Positions 33,995-45,193 of a stretch of 64,000 bases of DNA are shown piece by piece. Below the pieces are notes generated by a model. The model saw only the letters and a program-made list of their open reading frames with translations. It searched no databases and was not told where the DNA came from. Location of the stretch: NCBI GenBank assembly GCA_012656075.1, contig JAAKBF010000384.1, positions 248,001-312,000 on the forward strand. Reading direction: 5' to 3'. The number at the start of each line of letters is the position of its first letter. The stretch's first letter is position 1. A program made the translations under genes and the position numbers. This DNA comes from Phytophthora hibernalis. Lineage: Eukaryota > Oomycota > Peronosporomycetes > Peronosporales > Peronosporaceae.

Positions 33995-36403
33995 CTAAAG
34001 CTCCACGCCCTCCTGCTTCCGCTTCTCTGCGTGAAGCATAGTCCGTCTTTCCTTCAATGCGCCAAGTTCACTTCTGATGTCGTTCCTTCGGGCATTAATC
34101 TTGCGTAGAGCGTCACCCTCCGGTTTTTGCGCTAGGCTCTTCGACACTGAAGCTTGCTCCTCCTTCAGAGTTTTGATCTTTGCGTCCACCTCGCTTAAAG
34201 CCGTTTCCATCTGTAGCGATCGCAAAAATACAAGATGCATTAATATCACTGTGATAAGCAGAGCGATGACAGCAGCCGACGCGATCCTTACCTTCTTCTT
34301 GGATTTAAACTTCAGGTCAGCCTTCTTCTCTACCACTTGGTTAAATAGTGCCTTGCTCTCCTCCTCGACGACGAGACGGTGCTGCCGCACCGCCTCCAGC
34401 TTCGCGTGCAGCTGCCGCACCTTCTCCATTTCAGTCTTCAGGTCCTTGGCCACAGGGTCCTGCGAGTCCACATTGGCTTGGGCCTTGTGCTGCTCCAGAC
34501 GCTTCTTTGCATCTTCCACAGCCGCTGCAAGCTGCTTGTTATCGCGCTTGTATCGCATGCGCGCAGTCGCAAGAGCTTTAGCCTTTTCCTCGAGTGCTTG
34601 ATTTTGTGAAGCCGTCTCGGCGTTGAGTGCTCGTTGCTCTTCATTCTACGTAGTACAACATACCATATACGTATGCGCGCAAATTAGTAACCTGTACATT
34701 TTTCTGCAACTTATGCAAGTAATAAATCGTACCGCCAGCATATCTTTTTCAGTCTGCCAGGAACCACAACAAAACATCCACGTTAATCATGCCTAAACAA
34801 GTTGGCCAACCCCAAGTAACACTGCAACGAATGCTGTGGATGCTCCAGGGACGTACCGCTTCTTTGCGCAGGGCCTCCACTGCAACACGATGCTTCGAGA
34901 CGCTGGCTTGGAGGGTCTCGTTCTCCGTTTGAATCTTTTTGTACTGCGCCACGAGCGCATCAAACTTCTTCTGTTGTAAGGTGATCTCTCTCGTCTGCTT
35001 GTCGTGTTGAGCACGTAGGTCTTTTCCAATGTTTTCGAGCGAAGGGTGGCCTCCTTAATTTGTTCCTCGAGATTGGCAGTTTTCTCACGCATAATCTCTT
35101 CAGTTGGCGCATTTGTCACGTCATGTGCATTCACTAACCACATAACATCAGTCAGACCGATGCTCTGATAGTCCTTGGTGTTGTCTTTCTTTCCACGATG
35201 CGCAAAATTCACGTTAACACGGAATCCCGTCTGGGTCTTTTGGGCAGTGCGCATGAACGGGTCGTCGGTGTCGTCCAGCACGTAGTCATTACTTTGTCCG
35301 TTTGACGAGTCCGCCCAGTTGTTAGAGTTTGCCGAGGAAGCTAAAGGTTTCGTTCCTCCGACCGACTCCGTGGGGATTGCGGCGCATTTTCATCCACCGG
35401 CTGGCGATAACGGGTCCACCGACGTCGACGCACTGCATCGGTGGGGTGACGTGAGGCATGACTCAGGTCATCACCCAGCAGACGCACAATCTCCACGAAA
35501 TCCGCTGCGTAGGTCCAGCCATCTCGATCCACCGCTGTATAATTCTGGTCGATCTCCCAGTCCGAGACCCACTCGTGGCCAGCAGGAAGGTCACCCTCCG
35601 GTTTGTCGTCCTTTCCTGCGCCGGGTGCCGCATGGCGGTCACTGAAAGTCTTGGGGTCCATGGGCTGCAGTTTGCCCTCAAGCCGTTCGTTCTCAAAGAT
35701 CTCAACGACCACCTGACCGTCTCGATCCACGTCCTGACCGCCAGATCCTCTCGTCTGTGCCTTACCGCCAGGTCCGGTCGTAGTGCTCTGCAGCGACGTC
35801 TGAAGGCTCCTGTTGGCCTGGTTCACGAGCGCCACCATGCGCGAGACACCGAAGAAGCCTCCGCCCGCCGTTTTGCCGCTGTTGGGCGTGTCCAGACCTG
35901 CAAGAAACGCGCAACATGCGTGAGATGAGCGCCCCAATGGACTGGCGGCAGTGGCAGCGACCCCTACGCTTCGAGTCCGCGTCCGTGGGCCGCTCCCACT
36001 GGCTCTGGCCCGATGCCACGTGCAGATAGTAGTCCCTCCCGGAATTCCGGCTGCTAACCAGTCGCCATCCCGGGGGCACATCGCAAGGGGAAGAGGACGA
36101 ACCTGCGGCGGCGCTGGAACTGGCCGCGTGGCTTGCGGTGGCGGCGGCCGCTGCGCTCTCGACGCTGCTGTTGCCCGGGAGGAGGCTCCCGCCGCCGCTG
36201 ATGCTGCTCATGGCCGACGCGGCGGCGCCAAAGATGCTGGTGCTCGTGTTGGCGCCACCATTGCTGCTGTTGCCCCGGACCCGCCCAGACGCAGGCGCGA
36301 GATCATCCTGCCGAGGGGGAAGCGCTTCCAGGAGACCTGTTTGTTTTTGTATGGGAAGTGGCTTCTCCCTTATGAGATTGATGTCGCACGAAGGTACGAT
36401 CAC
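33995..36403 (-). CDS. WW-DysF (peroxin/dysferlin) coiled-coil membrane protein
   Basis: Inferred exons (5' to 3'): 36403-35968, 35897-34857, a 21-nt microexon 34753-34733, and 34645-33995. Domains: an Ala/Ser-rich N-terminus, a WW domain (PPGWRLVSSRNSGRDYYLH...GQSQWERP), a linker with FFGVSRMVALVNQ, a DysF domain (VVEIFENERLEGKL... SDRH ... VSDWEIDQNYT, DGWTYAADF, VRRRRWTRYR), then a low-complexity stretch, a long coiled coil, one membrane helix (VRIASAAVIALLITVILMHL) and a second coiled coil. DysF domains occur in peroxisomal Pex30-type proteins, TECPR1 and dysferlin, at membranes. Two frame breaks, at 35372-35375 (GGGG) and 35022-35025 (TTTT), are closed by one added base each; without that it appears as two genes. 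Confidence 0.72.
34733..34753 (-). other. 21-nt microexon of the WW-DysF gene
   Basis: Encodes TEKDMLA in phase 0 between an acceptor CTGGCAG and a donor GTACGA; flanking introns are about 103 and 87 nt. Including it keeps the coiled-coil reading continuous. Confidence 0.55.
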
Positions 36404-36441
36404 GACATGGCTACATTCACTTCAAGTTGCCGTTATGGAAT

Positions 36442-37755
36442 TCATACACTGTTGGTGTCACTGAGCGATGCATCCATCGCTCTTGCAGTGGCGCGAGCGC
36501 TCTCCAGGTCGTCGGACTCGCCTGGGAGCATCGCGTACTGTGTCTTCTTCAGCTGTAGCCCGCGCATGGATCTTGGCGCCATCGACGACAACGAGCTGCC
36601 GTTGCTGGAAGTAAGCGAGTCAGTGTCCGTGTCATCGTCGTCAGTCACTTGCTGTTTAAGCTTGGCCATCCGTTTCTTCTCGCTGCGCTCGGTAATTTTG
36701 CTAGGTGAGTCATGCTGCTCCGTACATGGACCGGAAGAGCGCCGCAGTTTGACGGCATCCGTTGGTGCGGCCGCGTCGGCATGTGCCAAGGGGTGGTGGT
36801 AAATGTACATGGAGATGACGAGCACCGTGAGGCCACAACCGAACTCCAACGACGGAGAAAAGGAGAAGAAGAGCATCGAGAAGAGCATCGTCAGCATCAT
36901 CGCCATGGAATGGGAGTAGACGCAGGCGATATTGTCCAGGTACTTGAGAATGAAGCCCATGCCAATCCCACCGATGCTGTTAACAGCTACCACCGCTAGC
37001 GTCCAGTTGTTGTACCCATGGAAGAAACCCTTTGCGGAGATGTCTTCGCCCTCCACCAGCAAAACCCCAGCGGCGTTGAAGATGATGCCAAACACGTACA
37101 TCTGCATGTTCTGCCACAGGAACGGGCAGCTCGACTTCCGTTTGAACGTCCACTCGGTGAACACGCTGGCGCACGATGACAAGGTGACGCCAACCAACAC
37201 TAGCAGAAGGCCAATGACCAAGTCCTGTGCGCTCTTGTCCGCGGCGTCTTGTTCCTCTGAGGGCATCATCCCACTGCCGCTGCTGGTCTTGACCATGGCA
37301 CCCTCCATCTGTCGCAAGTGGTTCGACTGACTCGTGAGCACACCCACCACCAGCAACACGATGGCGACCTTGCGCAGCTCCGAGAGCGGGTGTTTCAGCA
37401 CGATGCGGAAGAGCACGGCCGTGACCACGATCTTGAGGTTCCAAAGAACGGAGAGCGTGGCGGCGTCCATGAAGCGCAGGATCACGTAGTTGAGGTTGTT
37501 GTCGATGGCGTAGAGGAACGAGGGCACCGCGTAGTAAAAGGCCTCAAGCGGCACGAAGCGCGCGGGCGCGGGCGTCTCGGTGGCGACGATCGCGATGAGC
37601 ATCACGACGAGCTTGAGCACCTCGATGAGAAGCGTCACGGTCGTGCTGCTGTACGGGATCTTGCCGTCCTGCTTGGACGCGCTGATGCACAAATTGCCCG
37701 AGCACATGAGCGTCGCCACCGCCAGCATCCCTGCCAGCATGCGCACGACCTTCAT
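36442..37755 (-). CDS. Nucleotide-sugar transporter, SLC35A family (second copy)
   Basis: Single exon, 437 residues, ATG at 37753-37755. About ten membrane helices. Family blocks: YSSTTVTLLIEVLKLVVML, YAIDNNLNYVILRFMDAATL, LWNLKIVVTAVLFR, SVFTEWTFKRK, GFFHGYNNWT and FILKYLDNIACVYSHSM. It is a Golgi or ER antiporter by family; the specificity is unknown. The first loop after helix six carries a Ser/Gly/Glu insert (VKTSSGSGMMPSEEQ), and the C-terminal cytosolic tail of about 120 residues is Ser/Asp-rich (DDDDTDTDS), likely phosphorylated. It is diverged from the copy at 27268-28395, so not a recent duplicate. Confidence 0.9.
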   Translation of the reverse strand: MKVVRMLAGMLAVATLMCSGNLCISASKQDGKIPYSSTTVTLLIEVLKLVVMLIAIVATETPAPARFVPLEAFYYAVPSFLYAIDNNLNYVILRFMDAATLSVLWNLKIVVTAVLFRIVLKHPLSELRKVAIVLLVVGVLTSQSNHLRQMEGAMVKTSSGSGMMPSEEQDAADKSAQDLVIGLLLVLVGVTLSSCASVFTEWTFKRKSSCPFLWQNMQMYVFGIIFNAAGVLLVEGEDISAKGFFHGYNNWTLAVVAVNSIGGIGMGFILKYLDNIACVYSHSMAMMLTMLFSMLFFSFSPSLEFGCGLTVLVISMYIYHHPLAHADAAAPTDAVKLRRSSGPCTEQHDSPSKITERSEKKRMAKLKQQVTDDDDTDTDSLTSSNGSSLSSMAPRSMRGLQLKKTQYAMLPGESDDLESARATARAMDASLSDTNSV

Positions 37756-37885
37756 CGTTGAGTATTATTTGGGGCAAAGTCTCTACGTGACGTCAGTTTG
37801 TTCGTTAAGTTGCTTCAGAAACATTACGTTGCAGTAAGACTAAGAGTGAACTTCAAGATCGGCTTCGAAAGGACGCATCGTTAAT

Positions 37886-40052
37886 ATGGAGGTCTGCGGG
37901 GCATACAGCGACGGCGTGGCGCGCATCCGCGAAGCAGTCCTGGAGAACCAGGTGTGTTTCGTCTACTGGTTTGAGTGACGTCTGTCTGTTGTCTCTAATG
38001 TGCTACTGTATGGACTGGGTGTCTGTAGCTGCAAATGAAGCAGGTGGAGCAGTCGCTGCTGGGTTTCCAGAAGGGGTTGCTGGGCGTGGAGCGCGAGATG
38101 CTGCCGGTCTACAAACTCACAGAGCAGCTGCGAGGCACACAGAAGAATATCGACCTCAGCGTGCAGGAGCTGCGTCAGATCAACGAGAACTTCGTGGCTG
38201 CACACGAGGTGAGCTACAGTATTTTCTAGCTGGGGTTGAGGTTTTAACGTTATGGTGGTGCGGGGGTGAAGCTTGCTCCGGTGCTGTTGAACGGATCCAA
38301 GTTCGACCAGAACGAGTACGTCAAGTCGCTGCAGAAGCTGCTGGTTGCCATCACTTTCCTGGAAGGGCATCGCTCCTACGAAGGATCGGTGAAAGCGCTG
38401 GACCAGACCAAGGAACTGCTCGTCCAAGTGCGACGCAAGTGTATGGCCGATTTCGTCAGCGTCGTGAGTGTGCTGTCCAGAGGAGAGCGAGACGACCATG
38501 GGATATTAAAGTGGGTCGAGCCCAGCAAACACGACGTTTCCAGAGCAGCACAACTACTGGCTTGTCTGATGATCTCCGGTGTCGACCAGACAGAGCTCCT
38601 CCGAGAGTACGGCAAGCAGCGCTTTGATGTGATAAAGCTGTTCTTGGGTGAAGATCCATCCGGGAGCTCCATGGGGTTTGACTTAAACACTCATGTTGCT
38701 GCACTTACCAAGTGCCTGCAAGACATTGAGGTTACAGTTGAGGCGGAGAAGGTGTTGGCTGGGCTCATTTTCTCAAGTGAAGAGCTAGCCAATGGAGCGT
38801 TTCGCTATTCCACCCTGCAAGTCCTCGAATCTTGGAAGAAGGACATCAATTCATCGCTACAATCACCAAAGCAACTTGATGCTGTCAAGCTTTTGCTAGT
38901 ACATGACTTGCTGTTGACGCGATTTGAAGCGCTCGAGGCGGTAGTGCTTCCACCTCTGCTGCTTCGTGATCGCGAAGGAAGAGGACCGGACGATCCGTGG
39001 GTGTTGTCAAAAGCTGTGAATGAAATCGTCACTGACCTGGCAGCGATTGCCAAACAGAAGCTCTTCACATTTCAGCCTGATCTGGTCGAGGCGTCTGGAG
39101 ACAGAACAGTTACCAGGGATGGCAACGTGCATCCGATTTCCAGTCACGTAAGTATATTTGCTATTGTTTGTGTTCTTACGTTATGTTCTCATCGTTGAGG
39201 TGTGCAAATTCCAGACCATCAATTTTCTGCGAAAGGTTTGTGATCAAGCGAACCCCTTGAAGGTTTTGCTCTCGAAAGATTCAAATGTCACCCCGATATC
39301 GTTTGTTGACACGGTCGTCACTCAACTCATCGAAGCTCTCGTATCAAAGGCTGACCAACTAAAAGGACGAGAAGGATTAAAGCAGCTTTTCCTCGTGAAC
39401 AACTTCGGCTACGTAACCAACTCGCTACCACACTGCACCCAAGCCGATGATGTCGACTTGGAAGCACTGATCCATGGCGTCATAAAGCCACGTGTGGAGG
39501 CCATGAGAAATGCCGCACTCACCCACTTCATCCAGTTGAGTTATATCACTTTCAAGGAGTACCTGAATGATCCCACTGGAACACTACAGTACGCGAAGGG
39601 CGGCAATGTGTTGACTCTCGAAAGTGGCAGGTTCCTCAAGGAAAAGTTTTCCGTAAGTTTCACGACTTGACATCGGTTGGGTACTCGCTAATTTACTTCT
39701 GACTTGTAGAAATTTAATGATCAATTGGAAGAGCTCCACAAGACTCAGAGGACGTACGTGGTCGGTGAAATCCCCATCCGCCAGCACCTCATTCGAACTG
39801 CTGTTGACACAATTGTTCCAGCGTACAAGGCTTTTTACGAAAAGTAAGCCACCTGCAGGCTGATCTCGTATGGCCCGTGATGCTTATTATCTGAGTTATA
39901 TGATCTGTAGATATTCGGTCATTCAGTTCTCCAGGAAGCACGCGTCCAAGTATCTGAAGTATACCCCTCAAGCAGTTCAGGGTCTTCTGAAAGAGTTGTA
40001 TTCGGGCGAGACTTCTCCGGGAGACAAGCACAGCGAAGTCAGTTCGTCCTAG
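37886..40052 (+). CDS. EXO70: EXO70, exocyst subunit
   Basis: Six exons: 37886-37951, 38029-38208, 38272-39147, 39215-39652, 39710-39843 and 39911-40052, with GT-AG borders and no frame break. The all-helical rod of the exocyst subunit is recognisable: an N-terminal coiled coil (QVEQSLLGFQKGLL), the central Exo70 domain (FLVNNFGYVTNSLPH), LEELHKTQRTYVVGEIPIR, VDTIVPAYKAFYEKYS and the terminal KHASKYLKYTPQAVQGLLKE. EXO70 tethers secretory vesicles at plasma-membrane sites through PI(4,5)P2, so it fits with hyphal tip growth. Divergent from the transporter at 37755 across only 130 bp, so a shared promoter is possible. Confidence 0.94.
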
Positions 40053-40207
40053 GCATTACTGCGGGAGTGAAAGCCGATGGATAGAGTTGGTAGACGCTTC
40101 GGTAACTATTAAATACTCTTCATCGATGCTAAACAAAAAGAAAGCAGAAGAAGTGAGTCTAGTCTGTGCATCGTTGCACGATAGCTACATACGTGTACCA
40201 TGGCACT

Positions 40208-41023
40208 TCACCTTAAACAGACACCTGTGATTTCTGTGCCCGGAATCTCCATTGTGTGCTTCAGAACGCCGTCAGAACCGAGCACGGATATTTTCCCGTG
40301 GCTAGCACTTCCACCTGCGCATCCAACAAAAATGAGCCCAGATCAAGATCTTGCGCCAAACGCAGCATTTTACCTGCAAAATCATAGTGACCGACATATA
40401 GAGTGCCGTCCGCACCACAAGCAATCCCTGACGGTCCCATTCCCCTGCAAACTGGTAAAAACGCTCGTGTGGTAGGCGTTGTTAGGTCGTTGCTGCAGTC
40501 TCAAGATGCGGTTCTGCATGGTCTCCGCTACAAAGAGCGCACCCGCCTGTGGGGAAACTGCAATGCCCCACGGGTGGGCCAGCGCCTCCATCACGAGTGG
40601 CCTCAGCACTTGGCCCCCACTGGGACTGGACGCGATGCAGAAAACGCTCCCGTGCGGCTTCTCGAGTGTCGTCTCGCCCAGTGGACCGCTGTCTGTGAAC
40701 AGGAGCGCATCGTCCGAGGCGAACACGATGCCGTTGGGGCCTCTCAACGCGCGGTCCTCGTAGGTCTTGACCATCACTCCGAGTTGAGCCGCGTCGTCCA
40801 CGCGCAGGATGGCGGCGTGCGCGCCGTCGGCGACGTGCAGCCGCCCTCGGTGATCGAACTGGGCCCCCTGGGGCTCCCCGCCGGAGAAGACGACGGGCGA
40901 GTGGACGTCTGGAGGCGCGTACTTAAACACTTCACCCGTGCCCGCCGACACGTAGTAGATGCAGTCGCCAGGGCCCACGAATGGGCTGCAGATCTTGGCG
41001 CCGTGGCACGGGATGACGTCCAT
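40208..41023 (-). CDS. SMP-30/gluconolactonase-type beta-propeller protein, three frame breaks
   Basis: Starts at the ATG at 41021-41023 (MDVIPCHGAKICSPFVG). Propeller blades show ISAGTGEVFKY-like turns, GAQFDHRGRLHVADGAHAAI, LRGPNGIVFASDDALLFTD, AHPWGIAVSPQAGALFVAE and QNRILRL, as in SMP-30/strictosidine-synthase-like proteins; these are often lactonases or metal-dependent hydrolases. The substrate is unknown and there is no signal peptide. The last third is split among frames at AAAAA 40457-40461, CCCC 40442-40445 and CCC 40337-40339; one added base at each restores PSGIACGADGTLYVGHYDF and a final KISVLGSDGVLKHTMEI. Divergent from the METTL6-like gene across 123 bp. Confidence 0.82.
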
Positions 41024-41146
41024 GACGGCGACTTTCAAGTTAAACGTCGTTTTAAGATCGATTCTGTTGTATGCGATTTCTACCAATTGAAAGCTGCCTT
41101 TTGACTGGCAGTTACAAATTTGTGGAGCCATTTACTCTGTAGGACC

Positions 41147-42214
41147 ATGAGCGGCAACAAGAACCCGACGAACCTCATGCTGGAGGAGCTGGTGGAGAAG
41201 GCTGGCGTGGGGAAGCACGTGCTGGAGGACCCGCAGCGCGTAGTGTGCGATGATGTGTGGACGGAGGAGCGTGAGCGCCTGGCGCAGGAGCATCTGAGCC
41301 AGGACAAGTCCTCGATCCCCGCGTTCTGGCAACGTATGTGGAGCTGTCTAACGCATTTGGAGTGACGTGACGTGCCACTGACACTGCTGTCCTGCTACAG
41401 ACAAGTACGAGACAGAAGCGGCCAAGAGCTGGGACAAATTCTACAAACGCAACTCCACCAACTTCTACAAGGACAGACACTACCTGCACCTCGTGTTCAA
41501 GGAGCTCGGCCAGGTGCCCGAAGGTGGAGAGACGAGGACGCTGCTGGAGGTCGGCAGCGGTGTCGGCAACGCTGCGCTGCCGCTGCTGGAGGTCAACCCG
41601 GCGCTCCACATCGTGGCTATTGACTTTGCGGCCTCGGCTATTGAGCTGCTCAAGGTGCAGTCGCTGAAGGATGAGCAGTGGTGTCGTGACTCGTGACTTG
41701 ACCTTGTGCTGTGCCATTGCAGAAACAACCGCTGTACGACGAGGCTCGGGTGGCAGCCTCTGTGTGCGACATCACGAAGGATGCGCTCCCGGAGGCGGCT
41801 CTCGCCAACGAAGGCGTGGACTTCGCGCTCCTCCTCTTCTGCCTGTCGGCTCTGCACCCGGACAAGATGCGGGAAGCAGTGAAGAAAGTGGTGGCTGCTA
41901 TCAAGCCTGGGGGCAAACTTTTCTTCCGTGACTACGGCCGATACGATCAGGCGCAACTGCGCTTCCGCCCTGGTTGCAAGCTGCAGGAAAACTTTTACGT
42001 GCGTCAAGACAACACGCGGGCGTACTACTTCACGACGGAAGAGATCGAGGAGATTTTCACGGAGGTTGGGCTGGTCTCGGTTGAGAACGAGTACATCCGT
42101 CGCCAGTACGCCAACAGACAGCAGAATATTGTTCGCTTCCGAGTGTGGGTACATGCCATTTTCGAGAAGCCTCTCACCGCTACGGCAACGGCCACGAACG
42201 CGGCTCAAACGTAA
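41147..42214 (+). CDS. METTL6/METTL2-like tRNA N3-methylcytidine methyltransferase
   Basis: Three exons: 41147-41333, 41401-41654 and 41723-42214. Family landmarks: WDKFYKRNSTNFYKDRHYL, SAM motif I LLEVGSGVGNAALPLL, SVCDITKDALPE, LLLFCLSALHPDKM, KPGGKLFFRDYGRYDQAQLR, ENFYVRQDNTRAYYF and VENEYIRRQYANRQ. These are diagnostic of the METTL2/6/8 and Trm140 family, which makes m3C32 in the anticodon loop of certain tRNAs; the METTL6 branch typically acts on serine tRNAs. Single-domain length (about 310 residues) favours METTL6. No frame break. Confidence 0.93.
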
Positions 42215-42296
42215 CCGTGACTGCCGATTCTAGTACTGGTTAGCACTGGCAATTCTACGCAAATATATTGTAGACGCACGTTTGGTAAGTACGACA

Positions 42297-43378
42297 CTAG
42301 TTCTCAACGATCTTCTCTTGAGCAGCCAGGTGGTGAAGCAAGTCAATGAAGACGCGATTGTCAATCTCGGTCACGAGAGTCACGTTGGCCTCATCTGGGG
42401 TACAGTCATCTTCCCAAATACATGCACCACGCTTTTCGTCCGGAGCCAGGTGTATGCGTCCCTTTAACACACGAGCAGTCTTGATGTACTCCGGGTGTAG
42501 AAGGATGGCGATAGCATAAGCGTCACATGGGAGGAAGCCTTCGTGCTCACAGAACAACCGCGTGAACTTCCAGATCTTCTTGACGTATTCGCCATTCACG
42601 TTCACCTCGTCGTGGAAGATTTCGTCGTACGTCTTCCACGAAACGGCATTGTCCACGCAAGTCTCGAACGGCACAACGAAAAGTTTCTTGGCGCTGCAGT
42701 GCTGGTAGACAATGTCCGTAGCCTCGGGGTCGCAGCTCACGTTGAACTCGGCGTGGGCCGTTTGGTTGCCCTCGCCACGGGACAAGCCGCCCATGACCAC
42801 CAACTGCTTCACGTTCGACATGAAGTTCGGGTCCACCAGAATCGCCAGAGCGATGTTGGTGAGCGGCCCCACCGCCGCGACCACGAGCTCCCGCTGTACT
42901 TGTGGGCCAGATCGATGAGCGCGTGTACAGCTTCGTTGCGTCGCGCCGCAGTTAACGGGGCCTCCGCGTTGCCAGATTCACCTCCAAGACCGTCCGGACC
43001 GTGGCCCTAATCGGCAATTATTAATAACAGCAAATAGGTGAGGGTGTGGCGTCAAGTGGAAAGCTCCTTGACGCACCTCCCACTTTTCCTCCGATACACT
43101 GGCAACGATCGCCTTAGACGCACCGCTGTACACGGGCAAATTGTCTCGTCCTGCTCCTTGCAGAATGCTGCATAGACACAAGTTAGTACTGTGTATCCAT
43201 TCCGTCTTTTGTATCAATTGGCGACGCACTGCGCTACGTTGTGGTTAGCCTGGTGGAGGTCCACGTTGCCGAATACGGTGGTAATTCCCACCACCTGGTC
43301 GCCTGGGAACGCGTGGAGTGCCATGAGGATGGCGACGGCGTCGTCCACGCCCGCGTCGGTGTCTATCACAAGGAGCAT
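42297..43378 (-). CDS. Inosine-uridine preferring nucleoside hydrolase (IUNH family)
   Basis: Three exons: 43378-43230, 43167-43077 and 43006-42297. The N-terminus LLVIDTDAGVDDAVAILMAL carries the calcium-binding DTDxGxDDA motif. HGPDGLGG, AAVGPLTNIALAI, LVVMGG, FNVSCDPEATDIV and CDAYAIAILLHP follow in family order. These enzymes hydrolyse the N-glycosidic bond of ribonucleosides for purine and pyrimidine salvage. One frame break at CCC 42890-42892 (between HKYSG and VVAAVGPL) is fixed by one base. The frame ends with AAQEKIVEN and a TAG, 82 bp from the convergent METTL6-like gene. Confidence 0.92.
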
Positions 43379-43480
43379 TATTGCTACAGACGTCGATTGG
43401 CAAAATGGCTTTGAATATACAATCAAATGTAGCCATGTCACACGATGGCTACCAATTCATAGTGGATGAGGAATTCTGCG

Positions 43481-45028
43481 TCACTTGTCCATTAGAGTCC
43501 GGATTTTCTCGGGTGTTGTGGAGTCATTGTAGTGCAGACTACAGTATTTGATGGTGTCCATGAGCTCCAACGTCGCGCCGTGCGAGTTGTGCTTCCACTG
43601 CACGAGTTCCTTTACACAGCGCTTGATCTGAAAAAAAGTCTCAGTGAGCAGTGATGCACTACAAGGAGATACAGTGATGCACGAGTTGTCCGCACCTTCA
43701 CTTCTGACTTGGAACCGAATGCGCCGTGCATGGCTGTGTGATCGTACAGAATGATGGCTCCGGTCATGGCCCGTAGATAGTTCATCATAGGACGTCCATC
43801 TTTTGGTCTGGTTGAGAAAATATGAGTGTGCGGCAAGTCCCAACTTACACAAGCCTGACACTTACCTGCTACCCAGTACTGAACAACAACGGGAATTTGC
43901 TAACACAGCGGAGACTTCTACAGCGGCCGGTTCCTTGGTCATAGCGCACTCTATCGCTCGGATCAGCACTTTCAACATGGGGCAGTGATCGGCCACGAAA
44001 ATGACATCGCATTCAGCGGGGCATCCGTCACACTACTGCGTTGAGCATGGCAACGATTAGTCAGTAGTTCACCCATTTAAAAAGGAACCATGTGATCCCA
44101 CCTCTCAAGCTGGTTCGACACAGCAGTGTTCACGGCAATGAAGCGCCGGAAGTGGCTCAAATCGTTTTGAATATCGGGCGTCTTGGACTTGATGCTGTCG
44201 AAACTCACTGCAAATTCTACCAGACTCGCGATTTTCTCCATAAGGAAGCCGGCCGCTTTCTTGGTCGCTGGTCGGAGAGAGCAGGCAAGCAAAGTGACTG
44301 TCAGCATTGAAAAAATGTCTGTGCCGCCGAACAAAGTCAAGGCCGTCTTACACTTTTGACTGGAGATCTGGACTAGCGCTGCGAAGATTGTTTCTACGTA
44401 GTCATCGACACGTAATTAGTATCGCTTAAGCAAAGACTATCGTCCATTTGTGTGCGCACTTCGTACCGATATCTATGGCGAGATCGTAGAGAGCTCGAAT
44501 TGAGTTAACGTTCGGGACCAACTTGGTGATCAGCTCTATCTTCAGTTCCTCATTATTAGGATCACGGATGGTCTAACGTTGCATGAAGTTAGAAGTCAGT
44601 CTTCCTATTGCTGTACTCGACAAATAACCTCATCAATCCTTGCCTTTTGGATGAGTTGTAGACACCCCTCGTAGCACTGCATTCGTCCTAGCGCGTTTTT
44701 GCCTGGCCGATGATATCGTCCGATTCAGACGCGAGGTCTTGGCACGTTTGGTCGATAATAGCCTCTGCATAATAATGAGCGTCGCATCATCAGTAAGACG
44801 TCCAAGACGATGGAGTTGGCAGCTTCAGACCAACTCTATTTTTATCGTACCAGAGAAGCTCTTATCACCGCTGTGACGCAGCGAGAAGTTGAACATGCGA
44901 GGCATTCGGTCTCTGAGGTCGAATAGCTGTTGTTTACCGTGATCGGGACAATGGAACGAAGGAGCGACAGACTTTCTCACGCGGGATCCAGCGGCGCGAG
45001 AACTTCCGTTAGCGTCTAAAAGTGCCAT
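43481..45028 (-). CDS. CYRI/FAM49-type Rac1-interacting protein (DUF1394)
   Basis: Reconstructed exons (5' to 3'): 45028-44851, 44764-44629, 44572-44467, 44393-44102 (an 84-nt GTAAGA...CCAG segment inside is probably an intron), 44035-43866, 43807-43696 and 43627-43481. Blocks match CYRI: TIRDPNNEELKIELITKLVP, SLVEFAVSFDSIKSKTPDIQ, NDLSHFRRFIAV, PMLKVLIRAIE, MTGAIILYDHTAMHGAFG and KYCSLHYNDSTT. CYRI proteins bind active Rac1 and restrain the SCAR/WAVE complex at the cell edge; here the N-terminal Gly for myristoylation is absent, as the protein starts MALLDANGSSRA. Frame breaks at TTTTT 44696-44700 and GGGG 44018-44021 need one base each. Confidence 0.85.
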
Positions 45029-45193
45029 ACTTTATGAAACGACTGTACCAACGTCTGCAACATGACAATCAACCGCAAGACGCATACGCTATTCTTGTCG
45101 TTCTGCGACTCAGCCAGGTAGGGCGGGACACCTTGGGGCGCTGCACTGGAGATGTAGACGAGCAATAGGCCGGACGACAGTCATCGACTGGCA

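Noticed and set aside
37318..37761. Plus-strand ORF of 147 codons opposite the nucleotide-sugar transporter
   Set aside because: His/Arg/Glu-rich shadow frame of a confidently identified gene on the other strand.
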